Shown here piece by piece: positions 1-10,563 of a stretch of DNA of 64,000 nt. The notes beneath the pieces are model-generated. The model was not told the DNA's origin, made no database searches, and was given only the letters and a program-made list of their open reading frames with translations. How positions within the stretch are numbered: the stretch's first letter is position 1; every line of letters starts with the position of its first letter. The stretch spans positions 744,001 through 808,000 of the forward strand of contig JARGSG010000001.1 in the NCBI GenBank assembly GCA_030374805.1. The letters run 5' to 3'. The translations under genes were made by a program, and so were the position numbers. The stretch is from Gracilaria gracilis. Taxonomy: Eukaryota; Rhodophyta; Florideophyceae; Gracilariales; Gracilariaceae.

Positions 1-130
1 AAGGCTCCACAGGAAAGAAAAGATAAATCAATGATTGCAAGGATCAAGCAATGGCCGTCAAAGTGACCTTCTTTTGGAGAGAAGGCATATATAGATAGTT
101 TAGTCCCCCCACTGCTTCGAAATAAGGAGT
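1..130 (+). mobile_element. 3' end of non-LTR retroelement (family A), decayed
   Basis: The first 130 bases match the last coding part and the 3' untranslated end of the copies at 420-775 and 22165-22350. They share the run around GAAAGAAAAGATAAATC, then AAGCAATGGCCGT, the GAGAGAAGG block and the CTGCTTCGAAAT block. Stop codons and small deletions break the frame and no GAA-rich tail is left. The assignment rests on alignment by eye within this window. The element begins before the window. Confidence 0.5.
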
Positions 131-419
131 ATTGGTTTAAACAAAGAACTAGAAGACGTGTTCTTGAAGGCGCACAGGATTTTGCCATTACTTCCTCTGG
201 AGATAGCCTGTTCGCAGATATCGCGATCATCGGTTCACCGAAGCCCCCTCATGTCTCCGACAACACCAAAATGCATTTGATCCGTTTAGCCGCGGGTGCT
301 CGTCCCATGGAGATCCATAGCCTACTCTTAAACTCCTAAATACCTACAGTACCTCTTAAAGGGTGACCCTTTTCGGATATATTGGTACTGTAGTCAGTCT
401 TCCATAATATATCGGATTG
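131..419. other. Unassigned spacer between two retroelement 3' ends
   Basis: I see no recognisable gene. It may be more decayed retroelement DNA, since both flanks are copies of the same family, but no protein motif supports that. Confidence 0.3.
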
Positions 420-775
420 AACAGGGTACTTTACGACGTTCGGAAGTCACACTAGCGCAGTTTGCCACCACACACGTTCCAACACTTCATCCGGTTAGCT
501 CATACCTCAACGGAAAAGTAATGCGTTATGAATGTGGAACGGCAGCAAAGAAAGATGTCGAACACGTACTTTTTCGGTGCGCGCTAACCAATGCTGCCCG
601 GCGTGCTGTTCTTCCGACAGCCAAAGAAAGAAAAGATAAGTCGTTGTTAGATATGATTAAGAAATGGCCGTTACGGTTTTTGGCCTTCTTCAAGAGAGAG
701 AACTATCTCTAGATAGAACTACTGCCGCTTCGAAATCAGGGGCGGCTGACCATAATAAAGAAGAAGAAGAATACG
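420..775 (+). mobile_element. Non-LTR retroelement family A, C-terminal coding fragment plus 3' tail
   Basis: An open frame from about 425 to 712 encodes the C-terminal end of a retroelement polyprotein. It has a leucine-rich stretch (LRRSEVTLAQ...), then a C-x-C...H...C knuckle (ECGT, then EHVLFRC) and the family ending KKWPLRFLAFFKREN. The same order appears in the longer family B ORF at 35012-36427, which has a complete RNase H domain upstream. After the stop, a conserved 3' UTR with CTGCCGCTTCGAAATCAGG leads into an AAGAAGAAGAAG tail, as expected for 5'-truncated LINE insertions. No reverse transcriptase is present here. Confidence 0.65.
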
Positions 776-1279
776 CATTGTAGCGTGAATATCATGAACC
801 AAACCCTGATGACGTTGTCCAGCAACCACTGCTGCATCCTAAGTGTAAGCCAATAAGAGAGCACTGGGAATGTACGCTTCCGCAAATCGGGGCATATGCT
901 TTCCCAGAGACGTACGTAGTAAATGAAGCAGCCCAAGCGATATAATTCGGAACGAGAGGGAACCAAATGATGATTGCTGTGTCTTGGTGTTCCTTTATAC
1001 CAAAGATGCACGAGAAGTGATCCAAGGAGTCCACCCTAAGCCAAAATCGACGGCCCGTACAGCAGTGCTGCTTTCGGTTTCCAGAGTGATATACAGGGTA
1101 TACCGGTACAACTTCCCAGAATGTCGGACATGGACATCCTTTCTTCCCGGCTTTTGCCCACACTCTTATCAACTCTATACAGTATGCATTGTTATGTTTT
1201 GCTCATCACAACCTAGTCGAAGACCAAACTGCTCCCTGGACCCATCTGCCGGCACATTTTCATCTCGGCACCTCAAAGG
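776..1279. other. Gene-free stretch upstream of the zinc-finger gene
   Basis: Several short overlapping frames exist on both strands, but none has a recognisable motif. The stretch probably holds the 5' region and promoter of the gene starting at 1280. I do not see a clear TATA box. Confidence 0.3.
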
Positions 1280-1831
1280 ATGACTTTGCTATCCCCAGAG
1301 AAACGTCTTCGTTCCCCGCTGCTTAGTCTTTCGCCATTTGCACAACCCGAATTATTTCCCTCACCTCTGTTACCATACAATTCATCACTATTCGACTCGC
1401 AGGACCTCTTTCTGCTGAATCCACCAATAACCCAAGGATGCCCCTCACCCCGTTCTTCGAATCCATCCACGTCTCCTCCTCTTACGGAAGGAACAAGCGC
1501 AACACTTTCGACACCATTGACGGAGACATTCGATATGTCTTCCGCCCAATCCGAGCCGGTAGTCACGTCAAGATGGTGCCATATTTGCACGAGCCACTGT
1601 GCATCCGCCTTAGAGTACGCAATGTGCAGCGAAAATGTATGCAAAAGGGTAGTGTGCCGTGGTTGCTTTCTTAGATTCTCTTGGGGATGGGGTAAACTGC
1701 AACGTTCAACTTGGAGATGCGTTCACTGCAGAGAGATATGTCCGGCGGTCGCGCATTGCCGAATCAGTGGTATTCATTCCATTCGAAAGCGGAGACGATC
1801 TTCGTTGACAATGTCCAGGTTCGGAGGTTGA
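1280..1831 (+). CDS. Small CDCA7-like (zf-4CXXC_R1-type) zinc-finger protein
   Basis: This encodes 183 residues. The first ~95 are rich in Ser, Pro and Thr and look disordered. Residues ~99-158 carry a cysteine cluster: CHICTSHC, then CSENVC, VCRGCF, a conserved Trp, and CVHCREIC followed by HC. This resembles the zf-4CXXC_R1 domain of CDCA7-family proteins (C-x2-C, CGxC, W-x-C-P-x-C-R-x-x-C). In animals and plants these proteins bind DNA and recruit the HELLS/DDM1 remodeller to keep DNA methylation. The cluster is followed by a basic tail (RKRRRSS) that could be a nuclear signal. The protein is much shorter than animal CDCA7. The family call comes from cysteine spacing only; another treble-clef or PHD-like finger is possible. 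Confidence 0.55.
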   Translation: MTLLSPEKRLRSPLLSLSPFAQPELFPSPLLPYNSSLFDSQDLFLLNPPITQGCPSPRSSNPSTSPPLTEGTSATLSTPLTETFDMSSAQSEPVVTSRWCHICTSHCASALEYAMCSENVCKRVVCRGCFLRFSWGWGKLQRSTWRCVHCREICPAVAHCRISGIHSIRKRRRSSLTMSRFGG

Positions 1832-2046
1832 AGAGTAATGCTGATCAGAGCTACACACGTATATGCTATGGCGTTGTTATGAAAACCATCTAAATTGATG
1901 CCTCTTTCGAAAGCAGTCTTAGTGGAATGCAGTACAACATGAAAGCTTTGCGAATAGAAATGACCAGTAAAACCTCTTTCCACAACATATTGATGATATC
2001 TTAACGTATACACTGTTTCCTCCTTCTGAAGCAAGCTTCCCTTTCA

Positions 2047-4845
2047 TCATTTCATGCTACAGTCGTCCAAAATCACGTTGTCCTCATTAGCCTCTTCCAT
2101 AATCGCTTCCGAAACTGTAACGATGGTTCTTGGAGAAACACCATTCTCAGCTGTGAGACTCCGTAGTAATCGTCGAACAGTGCTATTAGCTCCACATGCT
2201 CGGACATCTACCACTTCCAAATGAGAGAGAATTTTGAACAGTTGTGCAAAACATGCAACTATGGTTTCCGGGTTGTCCACATCTAGGAGTGCACTGGGAC
2301 ATCGACGATTGTTCAAAACGAATGAGACCTTCCTTACACAGGCAAATCTTCTTTCAGGTTGATTCTTTTCCAGGCGTGTAAGATTATCAACAAGATCTGT
2401 CATAAATGAGTTCGGCAACAGATTATTTGAAATATCCACCTGCTCCACACGGAAGGAATCTAACAACAATCGAGCGACTCCTAAGGCCGTGATTCTTGAT
2501 TGCCGACCAAGGGCATTTTTGCTGATGTTAACATGCGATACTGACGATAGCGAGCCTTTCTCACTCAGAGCATTTGCCAGGATTCGGAGAGCATGCCCGG
2601 AGAGGCCAGAACATGACAGGTTTAGTTCTTTGAGACAATCGAGATTAGATGGAGACAAATATGATCGCGGGTTTAGGCAGTCATAAGCACTTGAAGTTAT
2701 GGTTGGGTTGAAGCTCAAGTTCAAGTGAATAGAGCACTCATTGCCGAGTTTTGACAGCGTCTCGAAAACAGCCGACATGTCATCGTTGCTAAGGAGCATG
2801 TGAGACAAGTTCAGTACTAGTGGCGCCACGGAATTCTCGTCGCAAGCATCCCGGGCAATAAGCACTGAAGAAAGCGCCCTGAATGCCCTTACTATCCTTC
2901 CTTGCACGCGAGCAGATGAGGTTGGCCGCGCTCCACAAACCCTCTTATATTCCGTTACCAGGTCTGTCACTCGCTTGAATCCAAATGAGCTTCGATCGGC
3001 GGTCACAGTTCCTCCACGGGAAGGATGTGAGCGGGAGTGGTTCGTACAGTCGCCGTTGTTTTTGGAGGCAACGCTGGAACGAAGCAGGTGGTCAGAAAAG
3101 TTGCGACCAGATTCGATAGATGTACTCTTTGGCTTGGACGCTCCAGCTGCCGGCTGAGTAGATATTACAATCACAGATTTCTCCCCTTTGCTGGACGTCG
3201 TTGCGTCCTGCGGAGCGTACTTTTCAGTGGTATGAAAGGCTGTGTGACATGTTGACCGATTTGCATTGAAAGTACTTTGTGCTGGACTTCCTTTGACATG
3301 ATCATTCTCGGTGTTTACGGCACTTCGTACAACCCTTTTTTCCTTTTCTAGTGAAAGTGCCTCACCACTAGCACCTGCCTTCTGCAATTCTTCTTGGATG
3401 AGCTCAAGATTAGTTTGTGCTCTCTTGAATATACCATTTTGTACGGCCTTCTCAGCGAAGAACATACTCTTCTGGAGGGCATCAATGGCCTTCTGCTTAC
3501 TTCCAAAATCATCTAAATATACGCCAAGGTTACACCAAGCCTGTGCCTGACCAGCATCATCGCCATCGAAAACGGCAAGTTCCCGAGAAGCCCATTTTAC
3601 GGCATGCTCATACTTTTTCATTTTCCACATAGCTTCAGCAACATTGGCAACAGCACTGTTGTGAATAGGCTCCGGAATGTCCGTCACAGCTGTATTACAG
3701 CCGAACTCATCAACCAAAACGAAGTACCTTTGCAACAAATCGGCCGCCAGTTTCCATTTCTTTAGAGTAAATGCATGATTCCCAGCAGTAAGGCGGTGTT
3801 TGGCTTCTTCGACAAAGTTAGATTCCTTTTCGGAGTCAGCCGCAGAACGCTGGGCGGCAGCTAGCTGCCTCTGCATCTGCTCGTAGTCATCCATATCTTG
3901 TTCGATTACCTCCAAGAAGCTTCGTGCTTCATCGGCGGCATCCCTGGTGGCGGCTATGATTATGGCTCGCTCTAGCGCTTCTTTGGCGCCTCGAAAGTCC
4001 TGGGTTTCACGCAGGGCGACCGCCATCTTTCGAAGAGCATCGCTTTCATCAGGCTCGTCACCTGCCTGCTTCGCCATTTCAACCCATTGCCGGGAGTAAA
4101 ATTGGCACATAGACCAATCCTCCTCTTCACCAGCTTCTTCAGCCAGATTCGCTACAGCTCTGAGGAAGTTCGGCATGTCGTTGACACGCCTTGCATTTAA
4201 AACAACAGCGTGCAACATCGTCTTGGCTTTCTTTTTCTCTCCCATACCACTGAGGGCTATTGCAAAGTTAACAGCCAAGCCATGTGTCATGCCGTTTCTC
4301 TCAACCATGAGAGAGCCACCGCTATCAGGGTCAATGCAGTCAATGAGGCGAGCAGCACGGATGCAACATTGAGCAGCGTGTCTGAAGGCAGAAACTCGCT
4401 TCGTTTCCATGGCCAGAGCCAGTGCGCTATGAGCGATAGCGGCGGATGCCGCTTGTCGCTCTAACGATGCGGGAGCGGAATCAATTGCACGTGCTATCTG
4501 TAAAGCATGCCTGTGCTGTTTATGAGCGGCTCGAATGACCTCGGCCTTGTTTGTGATGAGATTATCGTGCGCATCGACAAGACGATCCAACTTGAGAATG
4601 ACGTCGCCGCAACGACGATACGCGATGGCCAGATCAAGTCTGTGCTGCAAGTTGTCTGGATTGTTATCAACCAGTCGCTTGCAAGCGGCCTTCTCGCGAC
4701 GGTGAGCGTTGAGCGCATGGCGGTAGCGACGGGCCTGGAGGTAGGCTAGACCGAGGTTGTTGTACAGCTTCTGCGCTTCAGAGTCATTGTGGTCCTCGAG
4801 GTTTTCCAGCTGGCGTTGAAGCTGGGCAATGTCGTAGCGCTGCAT
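2047..4845 (-). CDS. TONSOKU-like TPR/LRR replication-repair protein
   Basis: The protein has 932 residues from ATG at 4845. In-frame codons run upstream to 4935, but the TPR homology starts just after this Met. Residues ~1-480 form tetratricopeptide repeats, with motifs such as LYNNLGLAYLQARRYRHAL and AWCNLGVYLDDFGSKQKAI. A Ser-rich disordered linker follows at ~490-620. The C-terminal third has leucine-rich repeats of the RNase-inhibitor type (LKELNLSCSGLSG, VEQVDISNNLLP). TPR plus LRR without ankyrin repeats is the architecture of plant TONSOKU/BRU1; animal TONSL adds ankyrin repeats. Known family members bind newly deposited histones at damaged replication forks and act in homologous recombination. 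The gene is divergent from the bZIP gene, sharing a ~610-bp promoter with two G-boxes. The TONSL assignment is inferred from domain order and N-terminal resemblance. Confidence 0.7.
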   Translation of the reverse strand: MQRYDIAQLQRQLENLEDHNDSEAQKLYNNLGLAYLQARRYRHALNAHRREKAACKRLVDNNPDNLQHRLDLAIAYRRCGDVILKLDRLVDAHDNLITNKAEVIRAAHKQHRHALQIARAIDSAPASLERQAASAAIAHSALALAMETKRVSAFRHAAQCCIRAARLIDCIDPDSGGSLMVERNGMTHGLAVNFAIALSGMGEKKKAKTMLHAVVLNARRVNDMPNFLRAVANLAEEAGEEEDWSMCQFYSRQWVEMAKQAGDEPDESDALRKMAVALRETQDFRGAKEALERAIIIAATRDAADEARSFLEVIEQDMDDYEQMQRQLAAAQRSAADSEKESNFVEEAKHRLTAGNHAFTLKKWKLAADLLQRYFVLVDEFGCNTAVTDIPEPIHNSAVANVAEAMWKMKKYEHAVKWASRELAVFDGDDAGQAQAWCNLGVYLDDFGSKQKAIDALQKSMFFAEKAVQNGIFKRAQTNLELIQEELQKAGASGEALSLEKEKRVVRSAVNTENDHVKGSPAQSTFNANRSTCHTAFHTTEKYAPQDATTSSKGEKSVIVISTQPAAGASKPKSTSIESGRNFSDHLLRSSVASKNNGDCTNHSRSHPSRGGTVTADRSSFGFKRVTDLVTEYKRVCGARPTSSARVQGRIVRAFRALSSVLIARDACDENSVAPLVLNLSHMLLSNDDMSAVFETLSKLGNECSIHLNLSFNPTITSSAYDCLNPRSYLSPSNLDCLKELNLSCSGLSGHALRILANALSEKGSLSSVSHVNISKNALGRQSRITALGVARLLLDSFRVEQVDISNNLLPNSFMTDLVDNLTRLEKNQPERRFACVRKVSFVLNNRRCPSALLDVDNPETIVACFAQLFKILSHLEVVDVRACGANSTVRRLLRSLTAENGVSPRTIVTVSEAIMEEANEDNVILDDCSMK

Positions 4846-5456
4846 GGGCGCCGGCAAGGAGTGGGGAGACGCTCGCGTTCTAGCGAGCTGTGATAGATGC
4901 TGTCCACCGTGAGCGCAAAACAATCTGAACAGCAACCTGTTAGCGCAGTGCTGACGCTTCGCTGTTTCGCTTTAATCCGAGTTTGGCGCCAAAACGTCGC
5001 GAGGCCCGCAACGCCTGTAGTACTAGATATACAGGCCCTGTACGCGTTCACCGCCACGATCAAGATCCGGGAATTCATTCGTGTCCACGTGGGAGGTGTA
5101 CGACCACGTGGCGCATTCAACTTGTAAGCGGCTGCACTCGCTGGTTGGTCAAAGCAATGCGTCGGCGGAAGGTAGGCTTCACGAAGCACGGGGCGCCAAC
5201 GGGCGCGTGCCGCGTGGCCACGACATGAGCGTGTGCGGCGTGGAGGGGTGAAACTGCGGTGCGCTGCGTCGTGCTCGCCATGCATGGCTGCGCACCAGCC
5301 GGCTCTATTGTCGCAGAGCGACGTGCGCTTAGGGGACCGTTACGTCTGTGCATCCGTCCGTTTGAGCTGGCGCCGCAGCCGCTTCCCGTCGCGCGCTGCT
5401 TATGTCTCTCTGATGCCACCACCTCCCCCGCTGGCGTGCTCTGCCCGCGCAACGCC
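4846..5456. promoter_or_regulatory. Bidirectional promoter between the TONSL-like and bZIP genes
   Basis: The two start codons face away from each other across ~610 bp of GC-rich DNA. The interval contains two identical CCACGTGG palindromes at 5085-5092 and 5104-5111, 19 bp apart centre to centre, about two helical turns. CACGTG cores are known targets of plant-type bZIP and bHLH factors. One regulated gene is itself a bZIP, so autoregulation is possible. No clear TATA box is seen. Confidence 0.5.
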
Positions 5457-6437
5457 ATGACGGTCTCCAATCCCCCAACGCCTAACCCTCCTCCGCCTTT
5501 GCGGGACCTGGCGCCGCCAAAGGCCGAGCCGCAGCTGCAGCTTCAGACACAGCCGCAGCCGCAGCCGCAGCCGCAGCCGCAGCCGCAGCCGCATCCGCAA
5601 TCGCAGCCGCAGCAGCAGCAGGCATTGTCGCCGCTGCAAGCTGCCCAACAATTACCGCATGTACAGCATCAGCCGCAACCGCAGGTCAAACTGCAGCCGC
5701 AACCACAGACGCCGCAAGCCGCTCCCAAAGCCGAACCCGTGCTCCCATCGACGCCTACCACTCCCGGTCCGCTGTCCCCTCTCTCCGCTTCCAAGAAGCT
5801 CAAAAGCGGTCGCCGTGTTGTCAACCCCCACCTCACCGATGAGCAGCGGCGTCGCGAGCGCGTTCTCAAAAACCGCGAGTCTGCCATGAAGAGCTTGCAA
5901 AAGAAAAAACGCTACACCGAGGACCTGGAGCACCGTGCCGTCGCGCTGGCCTCCAGAAACCGCGAGCTCCGCGATAAGATTCGGCTCCTACTTGGACGGC
6001 TGCAACAGATGGGAATAGTTGCCGTTCCAGGCGTAGGCGTCGTGTTTTCACCGTCCGCCGCGCAAGCGCCGTATCCAAATGTGGAAACGTCGCCTGCTCC
6101 TGCTCCGCCCACCACCACATCAGCGCCAATCGTTCCGCCTGACTGGTCCGTAGACTTCAACACCCCAGCGCCGGTTACCGCCACGCCTGGCCCTGCCATG
6201 TCAGCACCCGCTCTACAAATCCCCGAAACACTCCAAACTTCGGCAGAAGTTGCCACTCCGACCGCTGCTACTAGCTTACCGCAAGACGACATATCCGCTA
6301 TGATCAACCAGTCTTTACCAATTGTAGGAACGCCCCCAACTTCGCCCACTCTGGCTCTACAACCGGACCTTTTTTCGCTATCCGAATCGGAACCAAAGTT
6401 TGGCGTCTTCGATATTCCTCATATGACATGTCAATAA
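5457..6437 (+). CDS. bZIP transcription factor with Pro/Gln repeat and altered basic region
   Basis: The protein has 326 residues. ATG at 5457 (MTVSNPPTP) is preferred; the frame stays open upstream without a better start. Residues ~20-95 are a low-complexity Pro-Gln tract encoded by CCGCAG hexanucleotide repeats. The bZIP domain follows at ~125-185. Its basic region contains LKNRESAMKSLQKKKR, and its zipper has leucines at exact seven-residue spacing (four heptads, the last position Met). The canonical basic region is N-x7-R/K; here the residue after the seven is Leu, although the NRESA signature and flanking Lys/Arg residues remain. The rest is Pro/Ser/Thr/Ala-rich and probably an activation region. 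It acts in the nucleus, and its targets are unknown. Confidence 0.85.
   Translation: MTVSNPPTPNPPPPLRDLAPPKAEPQLQLQTQPQPQPQPQPQPQPHPQSQPQQQQALSPLQAAQQLPHVQHQPQPQVKLQPQPQTPQAAPKAEPVLPSTPTTPGPLSPLSASKKLKSGRRVVNPHLTDEQRRRERVLKNRESAMKSLQKKKRYTEDLEHRAVALASRNRELRDKIRLLLGRLQQMGIVAVPGVGVVFSPSAAQAPYPNVETSPAPAPPTTTSAPIVPPDWSVDFNTPAPVTATPGPAMSAPALQIPETLQTSAEVATPTAATSLPQDDISAMINQSLPIVGTPPTSPTLALQPDLFSLSESEPKFGVFDIPHMTCQ
5551..5630 (+). repeat. CCGCAG hexanucleotide tandem repeat inside the bZIP gene
   Basis: About eight units of CCGCAG, followed by CAG triplets, encode alternating Pro-Gln and then Gln. This is likely to vary in length between individuals. Confidence 0.85.
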
Positions 6438-6682
6438 TTCCTACATATCTCACTCGTTTTATGTCCTTCACTAATTGTCTGCGCCTTTTACCTCGTTCCC
6501 CTCTCTCTTTACCATCACCATCAAAGAAAAAAAGGTACATCACCGTCTTCATTTTCTTTTTATGCATCAACTGCGACTGTGTCGAGGGGAGGTTCTTTAT
6601 CACCGGCTACGCATTCTCCTTATGTGGTGCAGCAACCGCTCCAAGACTTTGTACATCATATGTCGCCCAAGTAAACTCGTCT

Positions 6683-7795
6683 TTACCACTGCGCGTCGTA
6701 TTCAGCTCTTTCATGTTTCTGAACAAGCCTCGTTAGTTCAAGCAAAGTACCGTCCGCATCTGAAATGAAAGAAAGTTCCAAAACGTTGCTTCCGATCACT
6801 GCCGGTCTTGGCTTCTCCACCACTCGCAAAGACATTTGGAATCTGTTCACAGATTCTTTTTGAACCGTGCACAGGAACCTGCTTAGACTCGTACACGCTC
6901 GCGAAAGGTCAAAAGATATATGCCCGAGACCTGGTGTATAATCCGCCAAGCCGCTTTGGCATGCGTTTTGCACTTGCTGTTCCGTGACCAAAGTTTTCAT
7001 CTCCAGAAGTTCGATGCGCTGTTCAATGTATGGCGACTGTTTAAGAATATTCAAGCACGCGATCTCAAACACTGTTAGTAGATTGCCTCTTTAACCACGT
7101 TCAACACATGAAGTAAATTTACGCACCTCTATCCACGCACCACGCACACCGTTTACTTTGAATCGCGAAACATCCTGGAAACCGAGCAGAGAGTAGAATC
7201 GTCTCGCCCGCGCTATGTCCATTGTGCGGATCATTACGTGACTGAGACTAGCTTCATTGCACGCACCAACAGGCCGTCTTCGTCTTACCATCGCCACATG
7301 TGGAAAACCACCTTCTACAAGTACGCCGTGCCCCTCCTCCGTAACCCAACCTGAGTTGCGATAGAAGAGCTCTTTGTCTTTCATAGCATGGCAGTAAAAA
7401 GCGCCACGGAGGTTGCTAACTACCGGCTGTCTCTCGACATAGGATAATAAAGCTCTTCCAATGCCATGGCCTCGTGCGTATCTTGCAACAGCCATGCGTT
7501 CTAATTTCAAAGTCGCTTGATCCTTTCTGAGACGACATGTCGCAATCGGCTGCCTTTCAATGGTAACGAGATAATGCGTGATATGTCCAGGGATAGGCCA
7601 AGAGTCGTTTCTATCGTATTCTTCATCTTGCGGGATCCCCATTTCTTCGACAAACACTCTGCTACGGATTAGAAGGACTTGCCGAAGCTCTTCTACAGAG
7701 CGCACTGGTCGTACCATGACAGACCCTTTGTCCGAAAGAGCTTTATTAGCACTCAGGTTCGCGCTCATTATAGCTGGACATAAGAAAGCTATCAT
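6683..7795 (-). CDS. GNAT acetyltransferase fused to a glyoxalase/VOC domain
   Basis: There are two exons: 7795-7127 and 7036-6683, giving 340 residues from ATG 7795. The 90-nt intron has donor GAG|GTGCGT, a perfect TACTAAC branch site and acceptor AAACAG, and keeps phase 0. Residues ~27-170 form a GNAT domain with the acetyl-CoA loop YARGHGIGRALL. Residues ~185-335 form a vicinal-oxygen-chelate fold. The joined sequence reads AWIE|SPYIEQRIELLEM, typical of VOC strands, with candidate metal ligands in SLSHVMI, RIELLE, LGHISFD and LLELTRL. GNAT enzymes acetylate amines; VOC proteins include glyoxalases and dioxygenases. The substrate is unknown. A nearer TACTAACAG acceptor would also keep a frame, but would put the branch adenine too close to the splice site. 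Confidence 0.75.
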
Positions 7796-7899
7796 GGGAT
7801 GGGTGGCGTTCCAACGTGATATGGGGGAAGAGCTCAAGCAGGTATGAGTCGATACCGGAGAGTCTGAAGGTGAGAAGCACCAGTGGGAGCCCACTTCTA

Positions 7900-8604
7900 T
7901 TTCCAGGGGTAGCTTATACGCGTGGTATCAACGTGTGCCGGTCGCAGGTTGCTAAATGGACTCGGAGGGACTGAAGCGGCACATTCACACTGAAACGCTT
8001 CACTGTTCAAGGGGCCCACTTCGACGATGAACTCATCAAAGTGCTCCGAAAAGAAGCAAAAGACACGAGGCATATGATAGGTCTACTCAGTAGACTCTAC
8101 TGTAGATAGGTCTACTATACGGGGTGGCTTGATACCCAATTCACGTACACTAATTACAACCTGTATTATGCAATGCACAGTGTGCATAGTGCAAAGTTTA
8201 TGAAGGATATCCGGAAGGCTTGAGGCTACCAGCGACAACGGCATTATGTAATTGAAACTTATCTCTTTGATTTGAAATGGTCCAGAATCTGGTCCGGCTT
8301 GGTCCACGCCTGTGTGAACACGCACACGGTATCCATAAAGGTTAGATATGACTCATAAATGATGATCATTGTACGAAGGCACAGTAGATATCTACATGTG
8401 CCCTGAAGTTGTTTGACGAACAGACTTTGCGCATATGAACAAAAGTGAAGTGATCATATATTGTACGGATGATCCACAGTAGAAAGGTACGGAACCACTC
8501 TTGTGCGAGAAGTCCAACCGCACGAAAGCGAATTACAAGCGTTCAAGGCAAAAGCCTATGGTGGAGTCACGCAACTCAACTTTAGGGACAACTGCTGCGC
8601 AAAT
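7900..8604. other. Gene-free stretch
   Basis: This separates two divergent genes, the GNAT-VOC fusion and the ubiquitin-fold gene, and so should hold both promoters. The short frames here show no motif. Confidence 0.3.
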
Positions 8605-8952
8605 ATGCATTCTTCTTCGCGAAAGGTAATCGATTCTCCTCTCCCAGCGCACGTTCGCGTGAAACGAATGAAGGAAACCTTCTTTGTCACTGTTAACTTG
8701 CAAGATGACATCGTACTACAGCTGCGAGAACGGGCGGCGTATATGATGGCTGTGCAGGTAGATGACCTGCGTCTCTGCCGATTCTGTGAAGATGGAACAA
8801 CGCCTGAATTTCTAGAAGACGAACAGACGCTCGTTGAATGCGCACTTAAGAATGATGATGTGATTCACGCCGTGTTAATGAAAAACGGAGACTGGGAGAT
8901 GCCATACATAACACCTTATCCTCGGGACAAGCGCTCTCTAATAAGGCGATGA
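8605..8952 (+). CDS. Elongin-B-like ubiquitin-fold protein
   Basis: The protein has 115 residues from ATG 8605 (MHSSSRK). The frame is open back to 8503, but only with a GTG. Residues ~15-90 resemble a ubiquitin-fold domain of the Elongin B type: VRVKRMKETFFVTV as the first hairpin, a helix LQLRERAAYMM, then LEDEQTLVECALKNDDVIHAVL as the closing strands. There is no C-terminal di-glycine, so it is not a conjugated modifier. Elongin-B relatives act as adaptors in cullin-RING ligases or in transcription elongation. The 3' end faces the proteasome alpha-5 gene 53 bp away. The family call is tentative; it could be another uncharacterised ubiquitin-like adaptor. Confidence 0.6.
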   Translation: MHSSSRKVIDSPLPAHVRVKRMKETFFVTVNLQDDIVLQLRERAAYMMAVQVDDLRLCRFCEDGTTPEFLEDEQTLVECALKNDDVIHAVLMKNGDWEMPYITPYPRDKRSLIRR

Positions 8953-9005
8953 CTAGACAATCGAATTTCGTAGCAGACCTCGTGAGGACCAGCGCTACTT
9001 TTAAG

Positions 9006-10563
<1,558 letters not shown>

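Noticed and set aside
4746..5285. 179-codon minus-strand frame overlapping the TONSL-like start and its promoter
   Set aside because: It is Arg/Ser/Pro-rich, lacks motifs and overlaps the well-supported gene in another frame.
7072..7123. Alternative 51-nt intron in the GNAT-VOC gene ending at TACTAACAG
   Set aside because: It keeps a frame, but the branch adenine would lie three bases from the acceptor. The 90-nt intron gives a better VOC sequence and normal spacing.
8150..8200. TGCACAGTGTGCATAGTGCAAAG resembling the loop of the 24698 hairpin
   Set aside because: The shared part is short GTGCAC-rich DNA with poor alignment outside it, so common origin is not supported.
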